Source: Littorina saxatilis (Eukaryota; Mollusca; Gastropoda; Littorinimorpha; Littorinidae). Taken from it: DNA of 64,000 bases. Under the pieces are notes generated by a model. That model was not told where the DNA came from. It did not search any database and was given only the letters and a program-made list of their open reading frames with translations. Position 1 is the stretch's first letter. Each line of letters starts with the position of its first letter. The DNA is taken from positions 58,897,504 to 58,961,503 of the forward strand of contig NC_090246.1 of the NCBI RefSeq assembly GCF_037325665.1, given 5' to 3'. This document shows, piece by piece, positions 26,636 to 37,874 of the stretch. Both the position numbers and the translations under genes were made by a program.

Positions 26636-27286
26636 CATTTTGATCCGTCCATGATCGCTCAACGTCTAACGCCAGTTATCTCTCTGACCGGACGCTACAG
26701 TCCTACGCGAATCTATCAAAACACGAATACAGAGTTATCCGTCCCATATGTTTTTCGCGAGCACTGATCTAAATTTGAGATCACGGTGTTCGCGAGACGA
26801 AAATGATTGCAGATTGGCCGACTTTGACAGTGATCTCCGTTCTGTTCTTCACAGTTATGATAAAGACATCGTTCTAAGGTAAAAACTAAGTCGAAATTTT
26901 GGGACTGCTGCCGGAAGGAGACCGTAAATTCATCACTGTCAACTGGTTACAGAAAAAATCGTCTGCTCCAGTGAGCGCCGAAACCAGACGGTTGATTATC
27001 ACGTGACACTTTTGCCATATTTAGAGTTGTTTGCACAGTTAATAGAGCCGCGAAAAATAGCTCGCTTGAAACTGTCTTACATATCAATTCTTTGTAATTT
27101 AAAAATTACCGTGAAACACCATGAAAAATCATTATCGACGATCGCGAATCTGCTTATATCAATAATACATTACAAAAATAAGCTCTAAATATGTTAAAAA
27201 AAAAAATCGGTTTCCTTGCCAGACAAGGAAACTCAAGGCATCCTGTCAGGGAGAGAATGAGCCGAACTCATTTTGACCTGAGTTTA
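26636..27286. mobile_element. unclassified 650-bp insertion in F copy 1
   Basis: Copy 2 of the F element reads straight through GGATAACTTGCACATG. Copy 1 has GGATAACTTGCAC at 26623-26635, then 651 foreign bases, then GGATGAACTTGCAC at 27287-27300. A 13-14 base duplication is the length expected for a retroposed insert. A run of A lies near 27194-27205. No coding frame or known SINE head was recognised. Confidence 0.6.
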
Positions 27287-27468
27287 GGATGAACTTGCAC
27301 ATGTCAAACAGTTGCAGAAACACAAATCTCAAAACCGTTAGGCTTTTTCTCTTTTTTTCACTTTTGGCGTTCACTCTAAATTTGCCGTCTAAAACGGACT
27401 CGTTTCTGTCCGTAGCCAAAGGTGTTATCACACAAAAATTGCTATATATGACAGCTAAGACTGTATTT

Positions 27469-30325
27469 TTTTCTTCAACAGTTTTTTTATTCAGGCAAAC
27501 ACAGATTTACAATGACAAATTAAAAGCATTGATACTTATACTGATAGTAAATTGCAGCAGTAACAGAGTTAAACACATATGACAAGCTACATGGCATTTG
27601 GTATTGTTATATGTTTCAAAGCATACATATCCCGAAATCAGAAATGCATTAACGGCTATTGTAATAGCAAATCACAACATCACCAGTCATCATCAAACTG
27701 ATATTAGCTGTTGGTACGGGTTCCATTTTGTAATAAACTGAATTTGTTTCATGAGGATATTGTGAGCATATTTATCAATTTGATATAAGTTACATAGTTC
27801 TCTTAAAAAGATTTGCATGCGAGGACGAATTTTGTTAATTCTACATTTGTATACAAAAAACTTTGCTGTTAATAAAATATAGTCAAAACCAGCGTCTGTT
27901 TTAATGTGGTTGTCATGGTTCAGTAATATCAGTGTTGGTGTTAGTCTGAGTCTGTCACAGTTAAAACATTTTTCTTTCAGACATTTTTCAAACTCAGACC
28001 AAAAAACCTGGACATGTTCACATTGCCACAAGTAGTGGTAAACTGTATCTTTTTCCAGTTCACAAAAATTGCACACATTACTTGTGACTACACCCATGTC
28101 CTTCAATATTGAATTATTCACGAGAACCCTATTATTTATTTTAATTTGGAACCATTGATATTTCACATCTTGTATTTTCTTTGTTTTATGGAAAATTTTA
28201 TCCCAGTTAATTTCAGTGCCAAGGAGGTTTTCCCAACTTTTACATGCCTTTGGGACACTTTTAACAGCCTTTCTAATAAGATGATCGTAAAATATTTTTG
28301 CTCCTTTTCCACCAGATAAAAAAGGAGAAAATGCCGTATTAATATTGTTAATTGATTTTGTTGATTCAATAACAATTTTATTTTTCCGCATATAACTTTT
28401 GATCGTGCTGATACAACCATAATACACCAGAAAGGATGTCTCAACTTGTATTTTTTCTTTAAATTCTTTAAAACTTAGAAACTCTCCATTCTCTTTTAAT
28501 AAATCTTTGACATATTGTATACCATTTTCAGTCCAATTTACAAAATTAAACACTTTATTATTAATCTTGAATTTGGTATTGAGGAAAAGCGGTTCTGTCA
28601 ACAGTTCTTCAGATGTATTGATCTCTATTTTGAAGTGGATTTCTTCATAGGCTTCAAATAAATTTTTCCAAAACAGATTTACTCTACAGTCGTTAAATAG
28701 TTTGCCTCGAAACTTTGATGCTTCTGTTAATTTTGGACATCTTCTTAATAGTATTGCTTTCCATTTGGGATTATATGTGGTGTTCAGAACTTTCTTCATC
28801 CAGTTAAGTTTCAAAGAAAAGATATAAGCTTTAATGAATGGAATATTTAGACCTCCTTCTTCTATCTTGTGGATAGCCATTGTTCTTTTTATTTTGTCTC
28901 TTTTATTATCCCATACAAATTTAAAGCACATTTGTTGTAGTTGTCTTATGTGTGCATCTGGTGGGTTTGGAAGCATGATCCACAAATAAACAAGTTTGGA
29001 CAATACAAGTGATTTCAGGACTGCTACTCTTCCTACCGGTGTTGTTGACCGTTTTGACCATACGTTAAATAACTTTTTTGCTTCATTGAATTTATCATTA
29101 ATGTTCATCTCTGCCATATTAGACAAATCATTGTTAAACCAGAGCCCCAGTATTTTAAATTTGTCAAGATTCCAACACATGTTCAGGTGTGTGAGAAACA
29201 CTACTTCACTATTTTTTTTTCTCCCAAGCCAAACATTGCATGTTTTATCATAATTAAGTTTTAACCCTGACAAATTCTTGAATAATTCTAACTCTTGAAA
29301 CAGTGTTTCAAAAGATACTTTTTCTCCGTCAAGTAAAAAATATGTGTCATCCGCAAATTGACTAATTTTGCACTCCGTATTCTCTGTTATTTCTATTCCC
29401 TTTATCTGCTTGTTTTCCCTAATTCTACATGCTAACAATTCTGTACACAGAATAAATAAATAGGGTGAGATTGGATCTCCTTGACGACAGCCCCGTTTAA
29501 TTGGAAAGCTTGTGGATATTTTACCGTTCACTACAACCGACGACTTTATATTTTTATAAAAAGCTGATATCCATTGGCAAATTCCTTCTCCAAACCCGAA
29601 GTTTTTTAAAACATTATTCATATATTTCCAACTGATTGAGTCGAACGCTTTTTCAAAATCTATTGAAACCAGTAATCCCGAGAGGTTCTGATCTTGTAAA
29701 TAGTCTATATCATCATACAATAACCTTAAGTTATCTCCTATGTATCTCCCATGCACAAAACCAGTTTGATCTTCACTTATAAGATTTGGGAGTACAGTCT
29801 TGATTCTATTTGCAATGCACGAAGACCCAATTTTATATATTACATTCAGAAGTGAGATAGGACGCCAGTTTTTTAGATATTCTCTTGGTTTATCACCTTT
29901 AGGTAAACAAGTGATTATACCTTCTTTTTGAGTTATAGACATTTCCTTCTCCAAAAAACCTTCATTTAGTGAGCGTATTACAAAGCCACCAAGTTGTCTC
30001 CAGAAAACTTTAAAGAAATCTACTGTCATACCATCAGTTCCTGGGCTTTTACCATTTTTCATTCTTCTGAGTGATTCAGTTGCTTCTTCTAATGTGATAA
30101 TGCCCTCCAGTAGATTTGCATCTTCCTTTGATAGTTTAGGTAAAGAATGAACATATGTATCCAGATCAACATCCTCAACTTCTATTTCTGAATAGAGATT
30201 TTGATAATATTCTTTAGTTTCTTGTAACATATCTTTTGTTTCTGTCAAGGTTTCCCCGCTATTTGATACAAGTTTAAACATTTGTTTGCTTACAAAATGA
30301 CGCTTTTCTAAATTACAAAAGTATT
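27469..30325 (-). mobile_element. 5'-truncated LINE (L1/Tx1-like)
   Basis: The 2857-base insert is flanked by TAAGACTGTATTT at 27456-27468 and 30325-30337 (the first T of the right copy touches the border). F copy 2 shows the uninterrupted site near 32290. On the minus strand the 3' end carries a terminal run of A. The 5' end stops short of an endonuclease domain, as expected from incomplete target-primed reverse transcription. Confidence 0.93.
27693..30281 (-). CDS. LINE ORF2-type reverse transcriptase, endonuclease part missing
   Basis: The open frame of 862 codons covers the linker, reverse transcriptase and C-terminal region of a LINE ORF2 protein. Visible motifs in order are NGKSPGTDG, WRPISLLNVIYK, TGFVHGRYIGDN, SIDFEKAFDSISW, GCRQGDPISPYLF, the catalytic FADDTYFLL, and GLKLNYDKT. 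They are followed by a thumb region with FVWDNKRDKI and GGLNIPF, and a C-terminal Cys/His motif, CNFCELEKDTVYHYLWQC. The thumb and Cys/His pattern resembles the L1/Tx1 group. The first Met is simply the first in the frame; the AP-type endonuclease and any ORF1 are absent through truncation. No internal stop is present, so the insertion is recent. It cannot move on its own in this form. Confidence 0.95.
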   Translation of the reverse strand: MFKLVSNSGETLTETKDMLQETKEYYQNLYSEIEVEDVDLDTYVHSLPKLSKEDANLLEGIITLEEATESLRRMKNGKSPGTDGMTVDFFKVFWRQLGGFVIRSLNEGFLEKEMSITQKEGIITCLPKGDKPREYLKNWRPISLLNVIYKIGSSCIANRIKTVLPNLISEDQTGFVHGRYIGDNLRLLYDDIDYLQDQNLSGLLVSIDFEKAFDSISWKYMNNVLKNFGFGEGICQWISAFYKNIKSSVVVNGKISTSFPIKRGCRQGDPISPYLFILCTELLACRIRENKQIKGIEITENTECKISQFADDTYFLLDGEKVSFETLFQELELFKNLSGLKLNYDKTCNVWLGRKKNSEVVFLTHLNMCWNLDKFKILGLWFNNDLSNMAEMNINDKFNEAKKLFNVWSKRSTTPVGRVAVLKSLVLSKLVYLWIMLPNPPDAHIRQLQQMCFKFVWDNKRDKIKRTMAIHKIEEGGLNIPFIKAYIFSLKLNWMKKVLNTTYNPKWKAILLRRCPKLTEASKFRGKLFNDCRVNLFWKNLFEAYEEIHFKIEINTSEELLTEPLFLNTKFKINNKVFNFVNWTENGIQYVKDLLKENGEFLSFKEFKEKIQVETSFLVYYGCISTIKSYMRKNKIVIESTKSINNINTAFSPFLSGGKGAKIFYDHLIRKAVKSVPKACKSWENLLGTEINWDKIFHKTKKIQDVKYQWFQIKINNRVLVNNSILKDMGVVTSNVCNFCELEKDTVYHYLWQCEHVQVFWSEFEKCLKEKCFNCDRLRLTPTLILLNHDNHIKTDAGFDYILLTAKFFVYKCRINKIRPRMQIFLRELCNLYQIDKYAHNILMKQIQFITKWNPYQQLISV

Positions 30326-30577
30326 AAGACTGTATTTGTTATACTTTGGCAGTGTTGACCCCGAGTTTCTACTACAAAACTGGCAAAAATAATAGCACAA
30401 TATCAAAGCATGTGTGTGTCCCCTAATATGGACCACCTTCAACAAATCGGAGAAAATAAAAAGCTAAAGGCTATTTTCATTCATTCGTTAAGAAGCTTGC
30501 TGAAAATAACCTATAACTAGCCCTCGAGATTTCAAAAAAATATATCAAATAGTCTTCTTATCGTGGTAGTTGATAAT

Positions 30578-31109
30578 GTGGACTGGGTGGCCGAGTGGTA
30601 ACGCACTTGTGCTCGGAAGCGAGAGGTTGCGAGTTCGACCCTGGGTCAGGGCGTTAGCAATTTTCTCCCCCCTTTCCTAACCTAGGTGGAGGGTTCAAGT
30701 GCTAGTCTTTCGGATGAGACGAAAAACCGAGGTCCCTTCGTGTACACTACATTGGGGTGTGCACGTAGCGATCCCACGATTGACAAAAGGGTCTTTCCTG
30801 GCAAAATTAGTAGGCATAGATAAAAATATCCACTAAAATACCCGTGTGACTTGGAATAATAGGCCGTGAAAAGTAGAATATGCGCCGAAATGGCTGCGAT
30901 CTGCTGGCCGATGTGAATGCGTGATGTATTGTGTAAAAACATTCCATCTCACACGGCATAAATAAATCCCTGCGTCTTGAATATGTGCGCGGTATAAACT
31001 GCATAAAAAAAATAAAGAAAATAAAAATTAAAAAAATTCCTGCGCTTAGAAGTTAGAACTGTACCCACGGAATACGCGCGATATAAGGCTCATATTGATT
31101 GATTGATTG
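30578..31109 (+). mobile_element. tRNA-derived SINE
   Basis: The head GGGTGGCCGAGTGGTAACGC matches an A box of the Leu/Ser tRNA type, and GGTTGCGAGTTCGACCC matches a B box. A conserved-looking body follows (CGTGTGACTTGGAATAATAG and GCGATCTGCTGGCCGATGTG). The 3' end is a pair of AT-rich tails finishing in ATTG repeats. F copy 2 reads straight from GTTGATAAT to CACTTATTTTCAC, which fixes both borders. About 530 bases. The short frames across it are not genes. Confidence 0.9.
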
Positions 31110-31504
31110 CACTTATTTTCACTCCGTTTTTGATAAGTTTCTTTATTTTCCTGGTGTGCTTCAAGTAATGCTCTCATCAATCCGAAACGGATAAATCTAA
31201 AGCATATTAATTAGTCTGACTTGCACACTAAGTTGTATCTTGCTATTTTGAAGTATAGGGGTCTTTAAACAGTGATTCGTGAAGGCCTCTTCACTGGTAC
31301 ATATTGGGCGCCCAGGCTCCTAATATGGACCATTTGTGATTTTTCTGTATTTATTTTTTGCTGAATATCTATCAAAGCTTACTAACTCCATAGATAGGTC
31401 CCTGCTAACTCTAACTAGGCCTAACGGTTAACCTAAGAGAGAAGGACTACCAATCACAAAAGGAAACTTCTTCGCAAGAAAACAAGCTAGTTATCAGCAT
31501 GAAA

Positions 31505-31576
31505 CAACAAGAGGCGAAGCCTTCAAGGCTCACGTAAGAAATCGACAAACAGTAACACAAACTCAATCACACTCCG

Positions 31577-31653
<77 letters not shown>

Positions 31654-31961
31654 GCATAGCCATAGGTGAAACTGTGCAAGAAAGCGAGACCCTGGATCTG
31701 CCAACTAGTCTCGGCCCGCTCACAATAACAATGACCGAGACTTTCAGTAATTCCTTTGCGTGACGTCTAACCCTCTTACGTCATAATGTGACGTCTTCAA
31801 ATAGTTTCTATCACACACGTCAAACACTTTTGACCGAGACTGACGTAATCCATAGACTCGGAAATGTTAAAGTTTCTATCACACACACACACACGCACGC
31901 ACGCACGCACGCACAGACAGACAAAGTTTATCATCGCATAGGCTACACTTACGTGAGCCAA
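31505..31961 (+). repeat. W-family repeat, copy 1
   Basis: It begins ACAAGAGGCGAAGCCTTCAA and includes GAAATCGACAAACAGTAACA, an AC array and AAATGTTAAAGTTTCTATCA. It ends near GCATAGGCTACACTTACGTG. The same blocks in the same order lie at 61281-61941 with extra sequence in the middle. It fills the gap between the two F copies. Function and class are unknown. Confidence 0.7.
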
Positions 31962-32023
31962 AAAGTGGTCCCGGGCCCTACCTCGATCGCTCCTCCAACA
32001 CTGTTACAGTGCATGTAGGGGAA

Positions 32024-33049
32024 GGGCTCCTAATATGGACCACCTTCTGTTCTGACAAACTAACGGCGCTAGAGCGCTCAAAAAAGTTTTATTCGCTGTA
32101 TTCACCCTCTCTGGATAACTTGCACATGTCAAAACAGTTGCAGAAACAGAAATCTTAAAACCGTTAGGCTTTTTCTCTTTTTTTCACTTTTGGCAGCGTT
32201 CACTCTAAATTTGCCGCCTAAAACGGACTCGTTTCTGTCCACAGCCAAAGCTTTTTTCACACAAAAATTGCTGTATATGACAGCTAAAACCGTATTTGTT
32301 ACATTTTAGCAGTGTTGACCCCGAGTTTCTACTGCAAACAAAAAACAAGTCGCGTAAGGCGAAAATACAATATTTAGTCAAGTAGCTGTCGAACTCACAG
32401 AATGAAACTGAACGCAACGCCATTTTTCAGCAAGACCGTATACTCGTAGCGGGGTAGTAGTTGCGCTAAGAAGGATAGCACGCTTTTCTGTACCTCTCTT
32501 TGTTTTAACTTTCTGAGCGTGTTTTTAATCCAAACATATCATATCTATATGTTTTTGGAATCAGGAACCGACAAGGAATAAGATGAAAGTGTTTTTAAAT
32601 TCATTTGGACAATTTAATTTTGATAATAATTTTTATATATTTAATTTTCAGAGCTTGTTTTTAATCCGAATATAACATATTTATATGTTTTTGGAATCAG
32701 CAAATGATGGAGAATAAGATAAACGTAAATTTGGATCGTTTTATAAATTTTTATTTTTTTTTACAATTTTCAGATTTTTAATGACCAAAGTCATTAATTA
32801 ATTTTTAAGCCACCAAGCTGAAATGCAATACCGAAGTCCGGGCTTCGTCGAAGATTACTTGACCAAAATTTCAATCAATTTGGTTGAAAAATGAGGGCGT
32901 GACAGTGCCGCCTCAACTTTCACGAAAAGCCGGATATGACGTCATCAAAGACATTTATCAAAAAAATGAAAAAAACGTTCGGGGATTTCATACCCAGGAA
33001 CTCTCATGTCAAATTTCATAAAGATCGGTCCAGTAGTTTAGTCTGAATC

Positions 33050-33086
<37 letters not shown>

Positions 33087-33567
33087 ACAGACACACAGAC
33101 ACACGCACATACACCACGACCCTCGTTTCGATTCCCCCTCGATGTTAAAATATTTAGTCAAAACTTGACTAAATATAATAATAGCAAAATCTCAAAGTAT
33201 GTGCGAGTCCCCTAATATGGACCACCTTCAACAAATCGAAGAAAATAAAAGCTAAAGGCTATTTTCATTAATTCATTAAGAAGCTTGCTGGAAATAACCT
33301 ATAACTAGCCCTCGAGATTTAAAAAAAATGCAACAAAAAGTCTTCTTTTCGTGGAAGTTGATAATTTCACTTATTTTCACTCTGTTTTTCATAAGCTTCT
33401 TTAGTTTCTCGGTGTGCTTCAAATAATGCTCTCATCAACCTGAAACATATAAATCTAGAGCAAATTTTAATTGGGCTGACTTGTACACTAAGTTGTATCA
33501 TGTTATTTTGAAATATTGGGAGCTTTTTACAGTGATTCGTGAAGGCCGCTTCACTGGTCCATATTAG
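32024..33567 (+). repeat. F-family non-autonomous element, copy 2, with E insertion
   Basis: The start GGGCTCCTAATATGGACCAC and the end TTCACTGGTCCATATTAG are inverted matches. The backbone equals copy 1 without the LINE, the SINE and the 650-bp insert. It carries an E-family element at 32341-33177. Without it, the backbone is about 700 bases. Confidence 0.75.
32341..33177 (+). mobile_element. E-family element, copy 1
   Basis: It begins AACAAGTCGCGTAAGGCGAA followed by ATTTAGTCAAGTAG, and ends with the palindrome TTTAGTCAAAACTTGACTAA. F copy 1 provides the empty site (CTACTACAAA then AATAATAGC). The interior has two similar blocks with ATATGTTTTTGGAATCAG, a segment ATAAAGATCGGTCCAGTAGT and an AC array before GACCCTCGTTTCGATTCCCC. 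No coding frame. Other copies: 40302-40971, 52921-53749 (inverted) and 63561 to the window end. Confidence 0.85.
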
Positions 33568-34600
33568 AAGAGTGTGGGTGAGAAGATTCGACGGGGATGC
33601 GACTCAACTTCAGGGAGAACTTCTTTCCTCATTCACTGGAGTTCTGATCAGACTGGACGTTTCTATATGATACCAATTGATTGATGTCATAGCTCAGTAC
33701 GACGTCACTGCAAACATGAGGGCTTGGCGACTGCCCAGGCTTGTTTCGCAAGATCTAGATCAGCTCTTTTCAGGACGTGTACGGGAACGTGTACGGATAA
33801 CGTCATCAAATCTAGTTTTTACGTCACGCGTTTGCCAAGATCTGCAGTCTTGGTGGAAGCAAAACAACGTATGCATTTGGAACATTGGAGAAAAAAGTGA
33901 GTCACGGGTGACGCAATATCTACACGTACACGTTCAGGTCTTTGCTACACGTTCGATCATCTAGAACACTGTAATATCAATGATAATGCCGACCTATTGG
34001 GCTATGTTAATGAACATCATCATACACGTGTTTAAATACTGAATTGTGTTAATGAGTATACAGTCTCAGAGTCCCGAAGAGAAATCAATTTATGCATGCC
34101 ATTATCAGAAGAAAAAAAGTTTCACAATAGACGAATTCCGGAAATAACTAGGTCGGGTTTTTATTGGTTCTAGAAGAGCTGCCTTTTCCTTGTTTTCCCT
34201 GGCTTTTTTCACAGAAACACCGAGGCAATCCTACAATGTCACATGTAGCTTGCCTAAGTGTTTCTATGGAAACAAAGAAAAGCATCTCTTCCACGATCCA
34301 TAAAAACTTGAGTTATTTACGAACATCGTCTATTAAGATCTTCTGAGACAATGAAGTTTTGCTGAAATAGTCACCTCTGCTGACCCATCTTTTGTTAATG
34401 AATCTCTCATATCATACATATGCTTTTGTTCCCATGGTTTTCGATTATCCTTATAATACAAAAGTTCATGAACGTTATAAAGCTGTGTGTCGCAGTTCCA
34501 TTCAGTTAAAAAATTGGTGGTACATGTAATTGTTGTTTCTTTCTGTTTAGTCAAAGCTTCATCTCATCATGCAGCTGTTGCTGAACACTTATTTTACAAA
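33568..34600. other. intergenic stretch without recognisable gene
   Basis: A 95-codon frame at 33677-33964 has no recognisable domain. CRE-like TGACGT/ACGTCA half sites are scattered at 33680-33835, but nothing ties them to a transcript. Confidence 0.4.
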
Positions 34601-34616
34601 CTTAAAATGTGTGAAT

Positions 34617-34663
34617 CGCACACACGCACACACACGCACACACACACACACACACACGCACAC

Positions 34664-34700
<37 letters not shown>
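34617..34700. repeat. CA microsatellite
   Basis: CACACA and CGCACA repeats, interrupted, over about 80 bases. TTTATT (AATAAA on the minus strand) lies just to the right, at about 34711. Confidence 0.95.
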
Positions 34701-34702
<2 letters not shown>

Positions 34703-36626
34703 TAAATGCAAGGTTTATTTTCCATGACTTTCTTGTTTACATTTTAAAAATAACCCATCACTCTGATATTCATATTAAGTAGCTTTAGCTTTCCAAGAGC
34801 AATGGGCAGTCTCTCTGTATGTACAATGGCACATCACATTCAAACACCCCAGAATCAAATGAGCATACCCTAATGGTTCACACTATAACACATTCTAGGA
34901 ATATAGCCGCTTTTGCATTGTCTGAGTCAATCTACTGTTTCATTCTCAATTGAGCCTACATGACATACATCACTTGTTGTCAATAAGAAGCGACCATTTT
35001 AATTTTGTTATTGTCTGGTGGGTCCTGCAGCCAATGCAAAGGGATGTAAAAACTAAACTTTCCTCAGCCCTAATATGATCGGCGGTAAGCTAACTGAGGC
35101 ACATCAATAAATGCCCATTACTTGTAGCTCCTGTTATAGTCCTGAGAGAAATATATACGCACAGAAACATCATATACTTTACTGTCCTGGTGTAGCCTTT
35201 ATGAAAATAAACTCATGAAAAAAAATATAGACCAACCATTTCTCGTCACAAGCACTAGGATTTTTAATGATACGAATGTCAGTGCTGCTGTTGCAGTCCT
35301 TACGTGCAAGAGGAAGTCCCTGTGAGTCAACACCATGGTAAAAAAGTAAATTTCCAGGGAAACTATTGTGAAAGCAGTACATTGTTGTGACAATATCTTG
35401 GGACCCCATTTTGTGGCAGCTCCTACACACAAATATCCCTTAAACAACCTAAATAAGTTAAATGTACCGGTTGGTTTTTCACTATTAAAGTATGTCTACC
35501 TGCAACAAAAAGGCAATAATAAATTTTGAACATAGGGCTACTAAACCGTCACAAACATCACTGCTTATTCCTCTGAAATGGTATCACCTAATGCCAGTAC
35601 TTTGGACATGGTTTTCGCCAACAGGAGCATATCATAAGAACAATAAAAGAACAGCCATCGGCTGACTTCTGGCTCTATCGTGACGTGAATTGCAAGCGCC
35701 TGTCATGTATGTAACCGGCATGTAGCTTTGATACACACTTCTATAGTATGGTGGACGATTAAGCTACACAAATACAAAAATATTGAACAAAAAGGCCACA
35801 AAATGTTTGGGGAACTTTCAAAATCTACTGGTCGCTTCTTATTGACATTGGGTGACATGTGACAGTTCCCTGTATCACGAAAGAGTTGCTACTTAATTCC
35901 TAGCAGAACTGTGTCTAGGGAGAACATGAAACTGTCATTGAACATGAAACTATGCACTGGGATATGAAAATATGTACAGCATTAAAAACAGACAATTTGT
36001 CTTTGGAAAATCAACTGGGATAAATTTCGTTCTGAGCACAGCATTGTTTGAAGATCAGAAGAAAAAAATCTTGATGACAGTCTGTACTGTACTGTGAATG
36101 AGAACGCTTTCCCTGCATTTTGACTCATACATATGTATACACATTCTCTGTGTTTCTTTGGTTGCTTAAAAACATGTGTAGTGGAATGACATAGGTAAAA
36201 AATAAAAAATAAAAACACATTCATGTACACCTCTCATACTCGCAATGAAAGACTTATGACCCAACCCGCAGTCAACACAACTGTACTGACAACACATTAA
36301 AGTGCATGTAGTGGTGACAACACATTAAAAGTGCATGTATTTTCCTTCTTATTTAACGGATCATGCCACCCAACACAGATGTGTCCAGGCTTTTTCATGG
36401 ATAAAAGTGTCCTTCAACTTGAACACATACCAACATTCAATGGCCTGGCTACTTTCTGTGCAGAGGGGGAAATTTTAGTTGAATTAATATATTAACCAGT
36501 GTAAACATGCAAAATCAATTAAGCAAAACATTCCCATAGAATGCAGCCAAGCTGTTAATTTTTGGTATGTGTGGCTCTTATTACATGCAAACGCCTGCAC
36601 CGACCTGTGTGATGGTTGTCATGACT

Positions 36627-36757
36627 TTCTTTATTTGGTGTTTAACGTCGTTTTCAACCACGAAGGTTATATCGCGACCGGGAAAGGGGGGAGATGGGAT
36701 AGAGCCACTTGTCAATTGTTTCTTGTTCACAAAAGCACTAATCAAAAATTTGCTCCA
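36627..36757 (-). mobile_element. 5'-truncated SINE tail with target duplication
   Basis: Flanked by GTTGTCATGACT at 36615-36626 and 36758-36769. The insert starts with a TTTCTTTATTTGG tail and contains GTTTAACGTCGTTTTCAACC, shared with 53858-53921. Read on the minus strand, it is the 3' end of a SINE-type element. Confidence 0.85.
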
Positions 36758-37657
36758 GTTGTCATGACTGGTCTCACAGGAAAGAATGTATGTTTGAAAT
36801 ACATCAATGACACATTGTACACACAAAACATGCATCTATCATACATTCTGAGTTTTTGTTCATTGTGACTCTCAGCTTCAGAACTGAATGGTTTTGTGAT
36901 GAATACAGTCTTTCAACCATTTAAAAAATGTAATGCAAATCATTTTATAACAAAAATATTTGTATAATGCCCAAATATTGGTTCATAATTAAACACTTTT
37001 TGTTAAAGGTAACAGTAATTACACCAGGTAAAAACAGCTTTATCATCATGAAATCATTTTGGGTGAGTGGCAGAATTGTGTTTTTGTGTTCTGATGTGTG
37101 ATAAATAATGCTTCTCTAAATATGACAATGAAAATATTTTGGTGTGATGTGTTCTAGTGCGAAATGTACTCACTGCAAACTTTTCTTATGTCAGTAAACA
37201 CAAAACACTGAATGGACCATGAACAGAATATCCATTTTCATTGGTGAAGCACTGCACACTTCAAACTCAAAATCTTCACACTTTTTAACAATGTTTGTCT
37301 GAAAAAAAAGTGAGGTTTGAATGAAATATTTCTTTCACTTAAGTTTGATATCTAAATAATAAATGCTTAAAAATAACCATCCTATCCATGACCAAAGAAA
37401 CTAAAATACATGCATACATCACAATAACAGACATTCACAAGATCACAATAAATTAACCTGATATTTACAATAAACATGACCTGCTGTTGCATTTTTTAAG
37501 GAAATGAGTATATCAGTCAAAATGCAAATCATAACTAATAACATTGACAGATGTAAAGCCTTCCAGGCATGATAAAATACACAGGAAAGAAAAATAAAGA
37601 GGAATGCAAGTCTGTTTCACATTATACTTGTTTTCCTGCTTTGAGTGTTCACTGTAA

Positions 37658-37874
37658 GGCCCCCAAAAAAAAGAAGTCTGTTTACGGTATCCCGACCGAC
37701 CCTATTTTTTCGCGCGACCCTACACTTTTTTTTTGGCATTTGGGGAAAAAAAAAAATCTTTGTTTTTGGGCAAAATAACTTAAAAATATGGTTTTTTGGA
37801 AGAAAAAAAAAAAATCCCGACCTACCTTTTTTTTGGCCTATGTTACCGTAAACAGACTTTTTTTTGTGTGTGCC
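37658..37874. mobile_element. G-family MITE, copy 1 (TAA duplication)
   Basis: It begins GGCCCCC and ends GTGTGCC, with inner inverted blocks around AAGTCTGTTTACGGTA. TAA is duplicated at 37655-37657 and 37875-37877. Interior A- and T-runs flank CCGACC/ACCCTA motifs. The 3-bp T-N-A duplication is characteristic of PIF/Harbinger-type elements. No coding capacity. Confidence 0.85.

Larger units (their letters stand above)
26533..31303 (+). repeat. F-family non-autonomous element, copy 1, with three insertions
   Basis: It starts GGGCTCCTAATATGGACCAC and ends TTCACTGGTACATATT, the inverted match of the start, so the ends are inverted around TAATATGGACCA. Alignment by eye with copy 2 (32024-33567) shows the same backbone of roughly 700 bases, interrupted here at 26636-27286, 27469-30325 and 30578-31109. 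An internal CCTAATATGGACCACC recurs at about 30421. Target duplication could not be fixed. Confidence 0.75.

Noticed and set aside
33677-33964. 95-codon frame in an intergenic stretch
   Set aside because: No domain, no signal peptide, no neighbouring exon; its length is within chance expectation.
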